DNA of 64,000 bases from Peptostreptococcaceae bacterium (GCA_025210335.1 JAOARY010000057.1:1-64000), one strand, 5' to 3'; shown: positions 19,767 through 30,086, numbered from the stretch's first letter. The notes: generated from the letters alone by a model not told the origin. Numbers and translations: made by a program.

Positions 19767-19821
19767 TTTAATTCCTCCCAAATTAAAAATCTAATAAATC
19801 AAATGATATTTGTCTATAAAA

Positions 19822-19847
19822 GAAACTCAAGTATAAGCTTGAGTTCC
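19822..19847 (-). terminator. Hairpin between arcB and arcC
   Basis: Arms GAAACTCAAG (19822-19831) and CTTGAGTTCC (19838-19847) with one mismatch, followed on the minus strand by TTTCTTTTAT. It probably lowers read-through from arcB into arcC. Confidence 0.7.
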
Positions 19848-19886
19848 TTTTGTTTTTATTTTATTTTTGTTTTTTATTTATATTTT

Positions 19887-20879
19887 TTAAAGATTTCCGA
19901 TTGTTGCAACCATAACAGCTTTTATAGTATGCATTCTATTTTCCGCTTCATCAAAAACTTTTGAATGCTTAGATCTAAATACATCATCAGTAACTTCCAT
20001 AGATTCTAAACCAAATTTTTCATGAATTTCATTACCAACAACAGTTTCTAAATCATGGAATGCTGGTAAACAATGTAAGAATACTACATTATCATTTTCA
20101 GTTTTCTTAATCATATCCATATTAACTTGATAATCTTTAAGCATATTTATTCTTTCTTCAAACTGATCTTCTTCTCCCATAGAAACCCAAACATCAGTGT
20201 ATATAACATCTGCACCTTTTACATCATCAACATTATCAGTTAATGTAATACTTCCGTTAGTTTCTTTTGCAACTTCTTCCATTTCAGAAACTAAATCTTT
20301 ATCTGGCCATAATTCTTTTGGAGCTAATGCAACAAAATCCATTCCCATCTTAGCTGCACCAATCATAAGTGAATTACCCATATTATTTCTAGCATCACCA
20401 GCATAAACAAATTTAACTTTATTAAGTGGCTTATCTACATGCTCCATAATAGTTAAGAAATCTGCAAGTATTTGTGTTGGATGATATAAATCTGTTAAAC
20501 CATTCCAAACTGGTACTCCTGCATGCTCCGCTAAAAGTTCTACTGTTTCTTGTTTAAATCCTCTAAATTCTATACCATCATAGAATCTTCCTAATACTTT
20601 AGCAGTATCTTCTATTGACTCTTTTTTACCCATTTGTGAGTTAGTTAAGAAAGTAACAGATCCACCTTCATCCATAACTCCAACTTCAAAAGCACATCTA
20701 GTTCTAGTTGAAGTTTTTTCAAATAATAATACTACATTTTTTCTATCTAATAAGTTTCCTCTTATTCCAGCTCTTTTTTTATTTTTTAAATCTCTTGATA
20801 GATTTAATAAATATTTAATTTCATCTGGAGTAAAATCCTTTAATGTTATAAAATTTCTTCCTCTTAAGTTTACAGCCAT
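19887..20879 (-). CDS. arcB: Ornithine carbamoyltransferase (catabolic)
   Basis: A 330-residue enzyme that splits citrulline with phosphate into ornithine and carbamoyl phosphate when part of an ADI operon. Carbamoyl-phosphate binding STRTR is in [17 protein letters not shown] in [11 protein letters not shown], and the ornithine/catalytic loop is [10 protein letters not shown]. Length is normal. It is 15 bases after arcA. The catabolic role is inferred from the arcA-arcB-arcC order; no other arginine-biosynthesis gene is in the window. Confidence 0.95.
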   Translation of the reverse strand: MAVNLRGRNFITLKDFTPDEIKYLLNLSRDLKNKKRAGIRGNLLDRKNVVLLFEKTSTRTRCAFEVGVMDEGGSVTFLTNSQMGKKESIEDTAKVLGRFYDGIEFRGFKQETVELLAEHAGVPVWNGLTDLYHPTQILADFLTIMEHVDKPLNKVKFVYAGDARNNMGNSLMIGAAKMGMDFVALAPKELWPDKDLVSEMEEVAKETNGSITLTDNVDDVKGADVIYTDVWVSMGEEDQFEERINMLKDYQVNMDMIKKTENDNVVFLHCLPAFHDLETVVGNEIHEKFGLESMEVTDDVFRSKHSKVFDEAENRMHTIKAVMVATIGNL

Positions 20880-20894
20880 TTTAAAAACCCCCTA

Positions 20895-22130
20895 TTAAAT
20901 TTTTAAATCTTCTCTATATAAAGGCATAGACATACATCTTGGACCACCTCTACCTCTTGACAATTCAGAAGATGGTATTATATGTAGTTTAACTCCATGC
21001 TTCTCAAGAAGTTCATTAGTTATATGATTTCTTGAATAAACAACTACTTCACCAGGCGAGATTGCTAATGTATTAGAACCATCATTCCACTGTTCTCTAC
21101 CTGCATGTATTGGATTTCCTCCTCCACATCTTATAAGTGTTACTTTATCTAAATTAAGATATTTAGCTAAAACTTTTTCAAGTTCCATTGTTTCATGTTC
21201 TATTTTAACTTCATCATTTGAAGCTTTTGTTATTGAATATACACTAAGTGGACCTTCTATTTCTGGATGGATTGTAAATTTATCATAATCAACCATTGTA
21301 AATACGGTATCTAAGTGCATAAATGCTCTTTTCTTTGGTATATCAAAAGCTAAAACAGTTTCAAAAGTTTGATGATTTTTAAATATTCTTTTAGCTAATT
21401 TTTCAACAGAATGAGCATCTGTCCTTTGCGATATTCCTATTGCTATAACTTTATCACTTAAAACTAATTGATCCCCACCTTCTAAAGCTGTTGTTTCTTC
21501 TCTATTAAACCAAAATGGAATATCTTGATTTTTAAAATCTTCATGATAATTAAATATATATTTAGCAAAAAGCGTTTCTCTATTTCTTGTTACAGTTCTC
21601 ATATGATTTAAAGAAATTCCACTTCCTATTGTTGCAAAAGGATCTCTTGTGAAATATAAATTTGGCATTGGATCAACTATAAACGGATAATCTGATGAAA
21701 CCATATCTTGTAAAGATGTTCTTTTATAATCTTTTATTTCATCTTTCATAATTCCTTCCATAGTCTTTGATATCATCTTTTTTAAATCTTTAAAATCATT
21801 TAAATATTCTTTTACAAGTTCTCTTTTTCTTTCACTTCGTATATCAGACTCTTTTATAAATTCATCTATGAATTTATTTTTAACATCTGAATCTTTAAGT
21901 GATTCTGCTGCTAAATTTTCTAAATATAAAACTTCTGCCCCACATTCTCTTAATGTTTTAGCAAAAAAATCATGTTCTTCTCTAGCAACTTTTAAATACG
22001 GTATATCGTCAAATAAAAGTCTATCCATAACATCTGGCGTTAGATTTTCAATTTCATAACCAGGTCTATGAAGAAGAACCTTCTTCAGTTTGCCTATCTC
22101 AGATTTTACATTTAAAATGCTTTTACTCAT
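20895..22130 (-). CDS. arcA: Arginine deiminase
   Basis: A 411-residue guanidino-group hydrolase that turns arginine into citrulline and ammonia, giving ATP and acid resistance through arcB and arc[11 protein letters not shown] carries a substrate Asp, EGGDQLVL the Glu-Gly-Gly-Asp loop, [10 protein letters not shown] the catalytic His and Asp, and [12 protein letters not shown] the nucleophilic Cys. The frame extends three codons to a GTG that is part of the ribosome site; ATG 22130 is right. First gene of the ADI operon, behind a strong promoter with two palindromes. Confidence 0.96.
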   Translation of the reverse strand: MSKSILNVKSEIGKLKKVLLHRPGYEIENLTPDVMDRLLFDDIPYLKVAREEHDFFAKTLRECGAEVLYLENLAAESLKDSDVKNKFIDEFIKESDIRSERKRELVKEYLNDFKDLKKMISKTMEGIMKDEIKDYKRTSLQDMVSSDYPFIVDPMPNLYFTRDPFATIGSGISLNHMRTVTRNRETLFAKYIFNYHEDFKNQDIPFWFNREETTALEGGDQLVLSDKVIAIGISQRTDAHSVEKLAKRIFKNHQTFETVLAFDIPKKRAFMHLDTVFTMVDYDKFTIHPEIEGPLSVYSITKASNDEVKIEHETMELEKVLAKYLNLDKVTLIRCGGGNPIHAGREQWNDGSNTLAISPGEVVVYSRNHITNELLEKHGVKLHIIPSSELSRGRGGPRCMSMPLYREDLKI

Positions 22131-22152
22131 TTTAAACACCCCTCAAAAGTTC

Positions 22153-22214
22153 CTACCTACGTCGGTAGTTATTAACTACAATTATAGTATATTATCTAAT
22201 ATTTTGAAAGTCAA
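22153..22214 (-). promoter_or_regulatory. arcA promoter with two palindromic operators
   Basis: TTGACT (22209-22214), 17-bp spacer, TATACT (22186-22191); start expected near 22179. A perfect 15-bp palindrome GTAGTTA-T-TAACTAC occupies 22165-22179, exactly at the start. A second imperfect one, CTACC-N6-GGTAG (22153-22168), overlaps it by four bases. The position is that of a repressor operator. The sequence is not an ARG box. Confidence 0.7.
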
Positions 22215-22318
22215 TTCTTTTATAAATATTCAATAAACTTAAAAAAATATCAATATTTTTGCACTTTTTATCAAAATACAAAGAAAATTGATATTTTATT
22301 CACTAAATTTTAAATTTT

Positions 22319-23011
22319 CTAAAACAATTCAATCAAAGCCTTTTTTACTCGTTCAAATTCTATAAAAAAAGGACTAGTTGCAATAGTTACAAACTTTGCA
22401 CCATCTATTAATTTTTTTATTTTTTTAATTTTATAATTCCATTCAATATAATCCATATCTTTTGAAAAAATATCTAAATCTAAATCAAGTACATAATCCT
22501 CTTTTATCTCTGATTCAAATGAATATGAACTATCAATTATTAAAACATCTTTAAAAATATTTTTAAAAAGTGCAGGTTTTATAAAGTTCCCAACATTAAG
22601 TTCATAATTAGTATAATTAAAAACATCTTTTAAATCATCAATATTTACATTCAAATTTTTTGGTTCTCTCATATCCTTATGTTGATCAACATGAACTAAT
22701 AATAAATCTTTTTTAAATTCATTTTCTTTTAAACCCAAGCACCAAAAATAAAAAGCATGATTATGATTATCAAAAATATAAATATTTTTATTTTTGAGTT
22801 TTATAAAATTCTTAAGTCCATAAGAATTAAGTTCTTCATCCTCTATAATTTCACTAAAAGCAATCTCGGTACCTATTTTAACATCATCTATTTCACCATC
22901 TAAAATAGATGCTACATGTATTTTTTTATTATTTCTTTCTTCAAAAGAAAAAGAGTTATTACCCTTATTTTCTAAGATAAAAAAACTCTTTTTATAAAAC
23001 ATATTTTCCAT
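22319..23011 (-). CDS. UPF0489 family protein
   Basis: A 230-residue protein of the UPF0489 family, thought to share the arginase/deacetylase fold. The visible metal-site-like motifs are IFDNHNHAFYFW, LLVHVDQHKDM and LDLDLDIFSKDMDYIEW, i.e. DNHNH, HxDxHxD-like and DLDxD. No reaction is established for the family that I know of. It is the last gene of the chemosensory/partner-switching operon. The frame opens inside the phosphatase gene; ATG 23011 follows AAAGGA just before the phosphatase stop and fits the family start. Confidence 0.7.
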   Translation of the reverse strand: MENMFYKKSFFILENKGNNSFSFEERNNKKIHVASILDGEIDDVKIGTEIAFSEIIEDEELNSYGLKNFIKLKNKNIYIFDNHNHAFYFWCLGLKENEFKKDLLLVHVDQHKDMREPKNLNVNIDDLKDVFNYTNYELNVGNFIKPALFKNIFKDVLIIDSSYSFESEIKEDYVLDLDLDIFSKDMDYIEWNYKIKKIKKLIDGAKFVTIATSPFFIEFERVKKALIELF

Positions 23012-23015
23012 TAAA

Positions 23016-24320
23016 CTATTTCCTTTCAACTGCAACAAAAGCGATGTCATCTTCAAAAAAATCATCATCTGTATAAATTTTTAACTCTTTGCATAAATTT
23101 TCAAATATATTTTTTAAATCATTGTCCTTATTATTAAATAAAATATCTTCTATTTTTTCATTTCCAATTTGTATTCCATCCTTAGATTTTGCTTCTATAG
23201 AACCATCTGTAAGTAAAAATATTTTATCACCTTTTTCAAAATCTTTTTGTAAAATTTGATAATTATAAAAATCTTCACTTTTAAACCAATGATTTATTGG
23301 CAATCCAGGAATTTTATAAGCATCATAATGTTCACCCTTTACATGAATTGGATAAACATTATGCCCTGCATTTGAAAAAGTTATTTTATTTTCTTTTAAA
23401 TTTAAAACACACACCAATATACCAATATACAAATCTTCTTCTAATTCTATATCTAAAAAACGATTTTGCATTTCTTTTAAAACCCTATCAGGCTCAATAT
23501 TTTTACTTTTAAAACTCTTAGATATTCCTCTTATTGTTTGTTTTAAAAATACTGTAAGTAAAGAAGCTCCCACACCATGACCAGAAACATCAGCTATATA
23601 AAAAACTATTTCATCTTCATTTCCTAAAAATATATCATAAAAATCTCCACCAAGATAATATGCTTCTTTGTTGTCTTTGTAAAAAGTATAATCTCCATAT
23701 TCATCATAACCAGAAGGAAGTATATTCTTTTGTATTCTTTGAGCTAATTTAAGCTCATTTTCCATTTTTATGTTTTGATTTAATATTATATTTTTTTCAT
23801 CCTTTGATTTTTCAACTAATATAGCATTTTTTATTATAAGACCACATAGATCCCCATAAAAATCTAAAAGCTTATGATTTAGATTATCTAAACTCTTTTT
23901 ATTAAAGTCTTCAAATATTATCGCACCTAAATTTTCACCTTGATATTTTATAGGAATTGCAACCATTGTTTCTTCTTCTTCTGCAAAAATATATACTTTA
24001 TTGCAATATATAAAAAAACTATCTTGCTTTAATTCTTCTCTTTTTAAATTGATTTTTCTTATATCATCATCTTCAAGTATATATTTTGCATACAAATCGT
24101 CTTTAGCTTCTTTTCTCATAAATTTAACTTTTTTAGATTTTATTAATTTTTTAAGTTGATTTACAATAAGATGACTTATAGTATCTAAATCACTAGTTTT
24201 AAATATTGTGCTTGAAAAATCAGCCAAAAATAATAATTGACCATTTTGTAATCTAAGTTCTTTTATTTTCTTTTTGTAAGATTCATTCTCATTCATTAAA
24301 AATTCTAAGTCTAGATTCAA
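23016..24320 (-). CDS. PP2C/SpoIIE-type serine phosphatase with coiled coil and GAF-like domain (RsbU-like)
   Basis: A 434-residue protein. Residues ~5-30 form a coiled coil, ~30-175 a GAF-like sensor (VAIPIKYQGENLGAIIFEDF), then a second coiled coil and a SpoIIE-type PP2C domain from ~190. The metal-site motifs are GGDFYD, YIADVSGHGVGASLL, AGHN, LLTDGSIEAKSKDG and the final EDDIAFV. It should dephosphorylate the STAS protein encoded 11 bases upstream and so drive partner switching. There is no receiver domain, so the signal probably comes through the GAF part or through CheA by another route. TTG start after AGGATGTGG is likely; ATG 24296 is the alternative. Confidence 0.88.
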   Translation of the reverse strand: MNLDLEFLMNENESYKKKIKELRLQNGQLLFLADFSSTIFKTSDLDTISHLIVNQLKKLIKSKKVKFMRKEAKDDLYAKYILEDDDIRKINLKREELKQDSFFIYCNKVYIFAEEEETMVAIPIKYQGENLGAIIFEDFNKKSLDNLNHKLLDFYGDLCGLIIKNAILVEKSKDEKNIILNQNIKMENELKLAQRIQKNILPSGYDEYGDYTFYKDNKEAYYLGGDFYDIFLGNEDEIVFYIADVSGHGVGASLLTVFLKQTIRGISKSFKSKNIEPDRVLKEMQNRFLDIELEEDLYIGILVCVLNLKENKITFSNAGHNVYPIHVKGEHYDAYKIPGLPINHWFKSEDFYNYQILQKDFEKGDKIFLLTDGSIEAKSKDGIQIGNEKIEDILFNNKDNDLKNIFENLCKELKIYTDDDFFEDDIAFVAVERK

Positions 24321-24331
24321 AATACCACATC

Positions 24332-24670
24332 CTATTCTTCATCGAAAGATATTAATGCATCCTCTAAATCCTCTTTTATAGTTATGATATTATCCAATTT
24401 TGTTATAGAAAATAATTTTTTTATATTTTCACTAAGTCCACAAACCCATAGCTTTCTATCTTCTTCACTAGCCTTAGTATATGCTTTTACAATTATACCC
24501 AGTCCCATACTATTTAGATATGTTAAATTCGTAAAATCTAAAACAATCTTATCACATTCACTTATGTTTTCTATCAATGTATTTTTAAATTCCACAGAAT
24601 TTTCAAATCCAACTTTACCAAAAACTTGTATAATTTTAACATCTTTCTTTCTATTAACTTCTATAATCAT
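24332..24670 (-). CDS. STAS-domain anti-sigma factor antagonist
   Basis: A 112-residue single STAS domain. LDFTNLTYLNSMGLGIIV carries the phospho-acceptor Ser at residue 54. In the RsbV/SpoIIAA scheme it is phosphorylated by the RsbW-like kinase encoded just before it and dephosphorylated by the PP2C phosphatase just after it. Unphosphorylated STAS binds the kinase and frees its target. ATG 24670 is 8 bases after AAAGGA; the longer frame is not needed. It overlaps nothing but lies 4 bases after the kinase stop. Confidence 0.9.
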   Translation of the reverse strand: MIIEVNRKKDVKIIQVFGKVGFENSVEFKNTLIENISECDKIVLDFTNLTYLNSMGLGIIVKAYTKASEEDRKLWVCGLSENIKKLFSITKLDNIITIKEDLEDALISFDEE

Positions 24671-24674
24671 AATA

Positions 24675-25088
24675 TCAAATCCTTTCAAAATAAAAGATAA
24701 CTTCTGTACCCCTATCTTTATTCTTATTTATATTCATTTTATCTGAAAGACTTTTTACAATGAAAAGTCCACGACCAGATTCAGCTGTTTCATCTTTTAT
24801 TTTCAATTCTTCATATATATATTCATCAGAAATACCTACACCCAAATCCTTTATACTAACTCCTATAAAATTTCCTTCAATAAAAAAACTTATCTCTATA
24901 GTTCCATTACTCTCATATGCATGCATATAAGAATTTGAATATATCTCTTCTGTGCATAGTAAAAAGTCAAAAACTCTCCCTTTATCTTTTACATAATGTC
25001 TTCCTAAATTAAAAGCCTCCTCTCTTAATTTTATGAAATTTTCCTGATCTGTTTTTAATTCTAATTTTTTTAACACTTTCTTTAGCAT
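24675..25088 (-). CDS. RsbW-like anti-sigma factor / serine kinase (HATPase_c)
   Basis: A 137-residue GHKL ATPase domain. The N box is CTEEIYSNSYMHAY, the G1 box KDLGVGI, and the G2 box GRGLFIVKSLSDKM. It resembles RsbW and SpoIIAB and should phosphorylate the STAS Ser. Its target is normally a sigma factor, but none is encoded in the window. Start ATG 25088 follows AAGGAG inside the last codons of cheA; the stop of cheA and this start are 5 bases apart, so the two are translationally coupled. Confidence 0.85.
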   Translation of the reverse strand: MLKKVLKKLELKTDQENFIKLREEAFNLGRHYVKDKGRVFDFLLCTEEIYSNSYMHAYESNGTIEISFFIEGNFIGVSIKDLGVGISDEYIYEELKIKDETAESGRGLFIVKSLSDKMNINKNKDRGTEVIFYFERI

Positions 25089-25092
25089 GAAA

Positions 25093-27159
25093 TCACAACT
25101 CCTTAACAAGGGAAGCAATGTCTAAAACCTGTGCAAATCCACCATCCCCTAAAGTACTAACACCTAATATACCTAAATTTTCGCCCATGATCTTATCTTT
25201 TCCCATAAAATGTGTCAAATCTTTTATAACTATATTTTCATTTCTAAGAATGTTTGGCACTATTATTCCAAACCTTTTTTCTGAATGTCCTAATATTATT
25301 AAATAAGTTTTTTTTGTATCTAAGCAATCAAAATTCATATAAGATGCGAGATTAAGTACATTTATAAGCTCTTTTCCCTTCCAATAATAATAATATTTTC
25401 CATCAACTATTTCTAAATATTTGTTTAAATCTTTTTTCTCTTTAAATCTTATTATTTCAATGATAAGAGATGAAGCTATTGCATATTTAAATTCGCAAAT
25501 TTCAACTAATAATGCCTTTATAATTTTTAAAGTGATTGGAACTTTTATTGTAAATTTAGTTCCTATATTCTTTTTAGTTTTAACTTCAACAATACCATTT
25601 AATTTTCCAATTTCTCTATTTACTATTTCTAAACCAATTCCTCTTCCTGAAAGCTCATTTATTTTTTTAGAAGTTGTAAAACCACTTTCGAAAATATAAT
25701 TTAAAAGTGATTTTTCACTAAGTTCATCCATTTTTTCGGTATCAAATGTTTCTTTCCTTATTTTTTCTTTTATTTTATCAAAATTAATACCTCTACCATC
25801 ATCTTTTATCTCTATCAAAACATTATCTTTTTCTCTTCTTGCTCCTATTACAATCTTAGCTACTTCACTTTTATTTGATTTTTTTCGTTCTTCTACATCT
25901 TCTATTCCATGATCTATTGAATTTCTTACAATATGAGTTATAGGTTCTACTAAAGCTTCTATTATATTTCTATCTATTTTTGTTTTTTCTCCATAAACCT
26001 CTATTTTTATGTTTTTATTTAATTTTTTAGATAAATCCCTTACAAGCCTTTCATATCTACTAAATATATATTCCAAAGGTAACATTCTAGATGCCATTAT
26101 AATATTTTCCATCTTAGATGTTATAAACTCTATTTTTCTTAAATTATCATTTAATCTAATAATGTCAGCATCATTACCATATCTTCTTTTTAAATTTTTA
26201 GATATATTAAATAATTTTTGTCTATCAATTACAAACTCACCCATCAAATTTAAAAGTTCATCAATATCAGTCATATTTATTCTAACAGAAGATACTTGAT
26301 TGTTTGCTTTTACATCTTTTAAATGCTTTTTTTTATCAATCCCTTTACCTTCTCTTATATTCAAAATTCCGATATCTTCTATTTCTGATATTACATTTAT
26401 ATTTTCATATACTTCTTTTTGACTACTTCTAGTCGCTATTATTATAAAAAAAGCATCTGAAAACTCTTCATCTTTTAGATTTTCATAATTATTAGGTGTT
26501 GTTTGTATTATCTCACCTATTCCAAGCAAATTATTTATAATCAAAAAGGCTTTTCCTGACTTCATTTTTGTGCCTTTTGAAAAATAAATGGCAATCTTAT
26601 ATATATTTAAATATTCAACTACATTATTGACTAAAAATAATTCATCTTCTTCTAACTTTAATTCTTCCTTTTGTAGTATATCTTCTTTTCCTTTTGATTC
26701 TTTTTTTTCTTCTTCATTTGCTTTTATTTGAAGATTCTTTGGTTTTTGTTCCACAATATCTTCATCTAATTTATTACTAGCCAAATTTGAGTAAAAATCT
26801 TCAATTTCTAATGTTAACTTATTTAAGTCTAAAAATTCTTCTTTTTTCAGACTTATGTTTTCTCTTTCTTTTTTTAATGAATCCAATAGTTTAAATAAAA
26901 TATCAATAACCATAGCTTCTATAGATATTTTACCATCTTTTAAATCTACTAATACATTTTCTAATAAATGTGATATTTTTGCCATATTTGAAAAATTCAA
27001 AGTATTACAAACACCTTTTATAGAATGTGCCATACGAAGTGTAGAAACTATAATTTCATCATCATAACCATCTTTTTCTAATTTTAAAAATTCTTTTTCT
27101 ATATAATCTATTTGGTCTTTAGTTTCTTCTAAAAACATATTATGAAAAAGGCTACTCAA
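25093..27159 (-). CDS. cheA: Chemotaxis histidine kinase CheA
   Basis: A 688-residue five-domain CheA. P1 HPt has the phospho-His H45 in MAHSIKG. A P2-like ferredoxin-fold region lies at ~180-275, the P3 dimerisation helices at ~295-365, and the P4 kinase follows with EPITHIVRNSIDHG (N box), KDDGRGI and GRGIGLEIV (G boxes). The C-terminal CheW-like P5 runs to the end. TTG start after AAGGGGTG. It sits between cheW and the RsbW-like kinase. No CheY, CheB, CheR, CheC or CheD is in the operon, which suggests an output other than, or in addition to, the flagellar switch. Confidence 0.92.
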   Translation of the reverse strand: MSSLFHNMFLEETKDQIDYIEKEFLKLEKDGYDDEIIVSTLRMAHSIKGVCNTLNFSNMAKISHLLENVLVDLKDGKISIEAMVIDILFKLLDSLKKERENISLKKEEFLDLNKLTLEIEDFYSNLASNKLDEDIVEQKPKNLQIKANEEEKKESKGKEDILQKEELKLEEDELFLVNNVVEYLNIYKIAIYFSKGTKMKSGKAFLIINNLLGIGEIIQTTPNNYENLKDEEFSDAFFIIIATRSSQKEVYENINVISEIEDIGILNIREGKGIDKKKHLKDVKANNQVSSVRINMTDIDELLNLMGEFVIDRQKLFNISKNLKRRYGNDADIIRLNDNLRKIEFITSKMENIIMASRMLPLEYIFSRYERLVRDLSKKLNKNIKIEVYGEKTKIDRNIIEALVEPITHIVRNSIDHGIEDVEERKKSNKSEVAKIVIGARREKDNVLIEIKDDGRGINFDKIKEKIRKETFDTEKMDELSEKSLLNYIFESGFTTSKKINELSGRGIGLEIVNREIGKLNGIVEVKTKKNIGTKFTIKVPITLKIIKALLVEICEFKYAIASSLIIEIIRFKEKKDLNKYLEIVDGKYYYYWKGKELINVLNLASYMNFDCLDTKKTYLIILGHSEKRFGIIVPNILRNENIVIKDLTHFMGKDKIMGENLGILGVSTLGDGGFAQVLDIASLVKEL

Positions 27160-27176
27160 AATATCACCCCTTTATA

Positions 27177-27578
27177 TTAAATATTAACAAGAGAATTAAT
27201 ATTTAATATTTTAATATTAGTGTTTTCAATATTAAATATATAATCAATATACTTTGCATCATCAATTTTTTTCAATTCTGTATCTTCTTCAATTTTCACC
27301 TTACCCTCAACTTCATCTATTATAAAGCCGATTTTATTCCCCTTAACATTCATTACCATAACCTTTTTTTTGCTTATATCTTCCTCTTGTTCAAAAATAA
27401 TATAAGTTAAATCTAAAAGGGGAATTATTTCCCCTCTTAAGCTAAATATACCACTAAGACTTCTTCTTGTTCTTTTTATTTGCTGGATCTTAAGATCCTT
27501 AACCCTAAGAACTTGTTTAACTTTTGATAACTCTATTGCATACATTTTATTTGATATTTTATACTTCATATAAATCAC
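27177..27578 (-). CDS. cheW: CheW-like adaptor
   Basis: A 133-residue CheW domain that couples receptors to CheA. SGIFSLRGEIIPLLDL is the core receptor/kinase contact and FIIDEVEGKVKIE the second signature. It is slightly shorter than classic CheW (about 150). GTG start at 27578 is 5-6 bases after TTAGGTG; ATG 27569 is possible. Located between the MCP and cheA, 8 bases after the MCP stop. Confidence 0.88.
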   Translation of the reverse strand: MIYMKYKISNKMYAIELSKVKQVLRVKDLKIQQIKRTRRSLSGIFSLRGEIIPLLDLTYIIFEQEEDISKKKVMVMNVKGNKIGFIIDEVEGKVKIEEDTELKKIDDAKYIDYIFNIENTNIKILNINSLVNI

Positions 27579-27586
27579 GATATCAC

Positions 27587-29863
27587 CTAATCCACTTTAA
27601 AAGTCGAGACTTTATTTAATAAATCATCCGCTTCAGATGCTAATTCTTGAGCATTTTTAGCAACTTCTTCACCAGCTGATGAAACATCTAATGAAACCTT
27701 TCCAATCTCTTCTATCGTATTTAATATCTCCTGACTACTTGCAAACTGTTCTTGAGTTGTTCCTGCAATTTCTTGTGATAAAGCTGTTACTTTTTCAACT
27801 TCAGTAATTGCATTTGAAACAATATTAGATTGTACCTCTACAGATCCAGATACCACCAAAATTATAGCATTTAATTTTTCGACTAACTTCATTATAAATC
27901 TACTAGCATTAGACTGTTGTTCAGTAGAATAAGCAATCTCATCTACTAAATTTGTAGTTTCTTCTACTGATTTAAATATTTTATCAAGAGCTATCCCAGT
28001 GTTTGCAACAAGCTTAACTCCTCTTTCTACCTGTCTTGCACCCTCTTCTGATTTATCTTTTACATCTCCTAATTCTCTTTGAATTTCCTTTATTAGATTT
28101 GCAATATCCTTAGTTGCATGTGATGATTTTTCTGCCAAATCAGAAATTGCTTCTGCTACAACAGCAAAACCTCTTCCTTCTTCTCCTGCTCTAGCAGCCT
28201 CTATTGAAGCATTTAATGCAAGTAAATTTGTTTGTTCTGATATATCATCTATAACTTCTACTATATTTCCTATTTCTAAAGCAAAGTTACCAAGACCTTC
28301 TATAACCAACGATAACTCTTTTATATATTCATTTATCTTATCCATTTCTTTAACTGTATTATCAACAGCAAATTTACCATTTTGTGCTATTTTAAATGTG
28401 TCTTTCCCCTTTATACTTGCATTTGATGAATTTTGAGCAATAAGTTCTATAGATGAATTTATTTCCTGCATTGAACCTATTAAATCCTGCATTGAACTAC
28501 TAACTTCTTTTACGTGGTTTGATACAGTATCTCCCGAAGAGCCCATTTTTTCCATAGATGAATTTACATCCATTAAACTTTCAGCAGTAAGACTAACACT
28601 ATCTGCTACATCTCCAACTGATTTAGTCATTTCATCCATAACATCCTTTAAATCATCTAATGCAGCATTTTGAGTTTCCGATGAAGAAGCCATTTCTTGT
28701 GAAATACTACTTGACTCTAATGCAGAATCATTTACTTTTTTGGCTGACGCTACAACACTTTTAACTAAAACCGTTTGACCATCAAGCATTTTATTAAAAC
28801 TTTCCGCTAAAAGCTCTAATTCATCATTTGATTTTATTTTAATTCTGCCTGAAATATCTCCTTTTTCTACCTCTTTCATTAATTTTATAAATTCTTTAAT
28901 AGGTTTTATAAAATTCCTAGCAACTACAAATGCTATAAAAATAGCTATTATGACTGCGATTAAACATATATAAAAAATCTTTATCTTAATATCAATACTT
29001 TTGTTTTGATACTCATTTTCGTTTATACTTACAATTACACCAATATTTTTAAATGTTTGATAAAAAGAAAGTTTTTCTTGATTTTCTATTGTATACTCCC
29101 TAACACCTTTTTTATTCTCTTTTATATCATATATAATTTTATCTATATTTGAATTTCTATAATCTAATAGATTTACATTTTGATTTGTTGTATTATTTGG
29201 ATGATAAAGTAAATCACCTTCCTTATTTATAATAAATACATATCCACTTTCTCCAAATTTTAAATTTGGCATTTTTTTAATTATATTATCAAAATCAATA
29301 TGAAAAACTAAAGTTCCTGAAACTTGATTTTTATAATTTGATATAGATGTTGACATAGTTAACTTATTTTTGCCATTCTCATTATGTATCTGACCTATAA
29401 ATTCTTTTTGTTTTATAGATTCTTTAAAAAATTCAAATTTAGAAAAATCTTGTCCTAAAATATCAAAATTTGTACTAAGTACAATTTTCCCATATCTATC
29501 GACTATACTTATATCCTCTAAATAGTCATCTAGTTCATTTCTTAAATTATTCATTTCTTTTACTGTTTTTGCATATGTCTCTTCTTGTACAACTTCTTCA
29601 TATAATGCTTTTGAATAAACTTTTACCGTATCTAATTCTTTTGTGAAATTTAAATATTTATTAATATTGTCAATTTCCATATTAATTTTATCTACATTCG
29701 AATTTAGTATCATATTTAAATCTCTTTTAGCTTCTTTTTCAAGATAATCTGTTGTTAATCCATAAAAATATAAACCTATTAAAAAAATTGGTAAAAATAT
29801 TATTATGAAAAAATATAACATCATCTTTCCTTTTAAACTGTTTCTAAGCTCTATACTCTCCAA
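27587..29863 (-). CDS. Methyl-accepting chemotaxis protein (dCache receptor)
   Basis: A 758-residue receptor. TM1 is at about 15-34, an extracytoplasmic double-Cache ligand domain at ~40-285 (with [13 protein letters not shown] and [17 protein letters not shown], the Cache signature), TM2 at ~296-316, HAMP at ~317-370, and a long coiled-coil signalling domain whose tip reads [20 protein letters not shown]. Cache receptors usually bind amino acids or small acids. TTG start 7 bases after GGAGGAG. First gene of the operon, so the receptor is dedicated to this CheA and the partner-switching genes. Confidence 0.93.
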   Translation of the reverse strand: MESIELRNSLKGKMMLYFFIIIFLPIFLIGLYFYGLTTDYLEKEAKRDLNMILNSNVDKINMEIDNINKYLNFTKELDTVKVYSKALYEEVVQEETYAKTVKEMNNLRNELDDYLEDISIVDRYGKIVLSTNFDILGQDFSKFEFFKESIKQKEFIGQIHNENGKNKLTMSTSISNYKNQVSGTLVFHIDFDNIIKKMPNLKFGESGYVFIINKEGDLLYHPNNTTNQNVNLLDYRNSNIDKIIYDIKENKKGVREYTIENQEKLSFYQTFKNIGVIVSINENEYQNKSIDIKIKIFYICLIAVIIAIFIAFVVARNFIKPIKEFIKLMKEVEKGDISGRIKIKSNDELELLAESFNKMLDGQTVLVKSVVASAKKVNDSALESSSISQEMASSSETQNAALDDLKDVMDEMTKSVGDVADSVSLTAESLMDVNSSMEKMGSSGDTVSNHVKEVSSSMQDLIGSMQEINSSIELIAQNSSNASIKGKDTFKIAQNGKFAVDNTVKEMDKINEYIKELSLVIEGLGNFALEIGNIVEVIDDISEQTNLLALNASIEAARAGEEGRGFAVVAEAISDLAEKSSHATKDIANLIKEIQRELGDVKDKSEEGARQVERGVKLVANTGIALDKIFKSVEETTNLVDEIAYSTEQQSNASRFIMKLVEKLNAIILVVSGSVEVQSNIVSNAITEVEKVTALSQEIAGTTQEQFASSQEILNTIEEIGKVSLDVSSAGEEVAKNAQELASEADDLLNKVSTFKVD

Positions 29864-29945
29864 AGAAAAACTCCTCCCAACTAATTTTTATATCTATATT
29901 AAATATTTATTGTATTAATAAAAATTCAATTCTCATATTATTATA

Positions 29946-29968
29946 TTATAAAACAATATGTTTTATAA
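29946..29968. repeat. Inverted repeat in the leader of the MCP operon
   Basis: TTATAAAAC (29946-29954) and GTTTTATAA (29960-29968) are perfect 9-bp arms with a 5-base loop, 83 bases before the MCP start. There is no U-run on the minus strand side. It may be an operator. Confidence 0.45.
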
Positions 29969-30086
29969 TAATTTTTCCTAATAAATTAAATACCCCTATT
30001 AAATATATACTATAAATCTAACTAATTTAAACTTTTACATCTTATTTACATATAATCTATAAATTTATTTTAAATTTAATTATATC

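Noticed and set aside
24384-26299. Several plus-strand open frames opposite the cheA and STAS genes
   Set aside because: Ser/Phe/Leu-rich shadow translations of a well-supported minus-strand operon; no ribosome sites.
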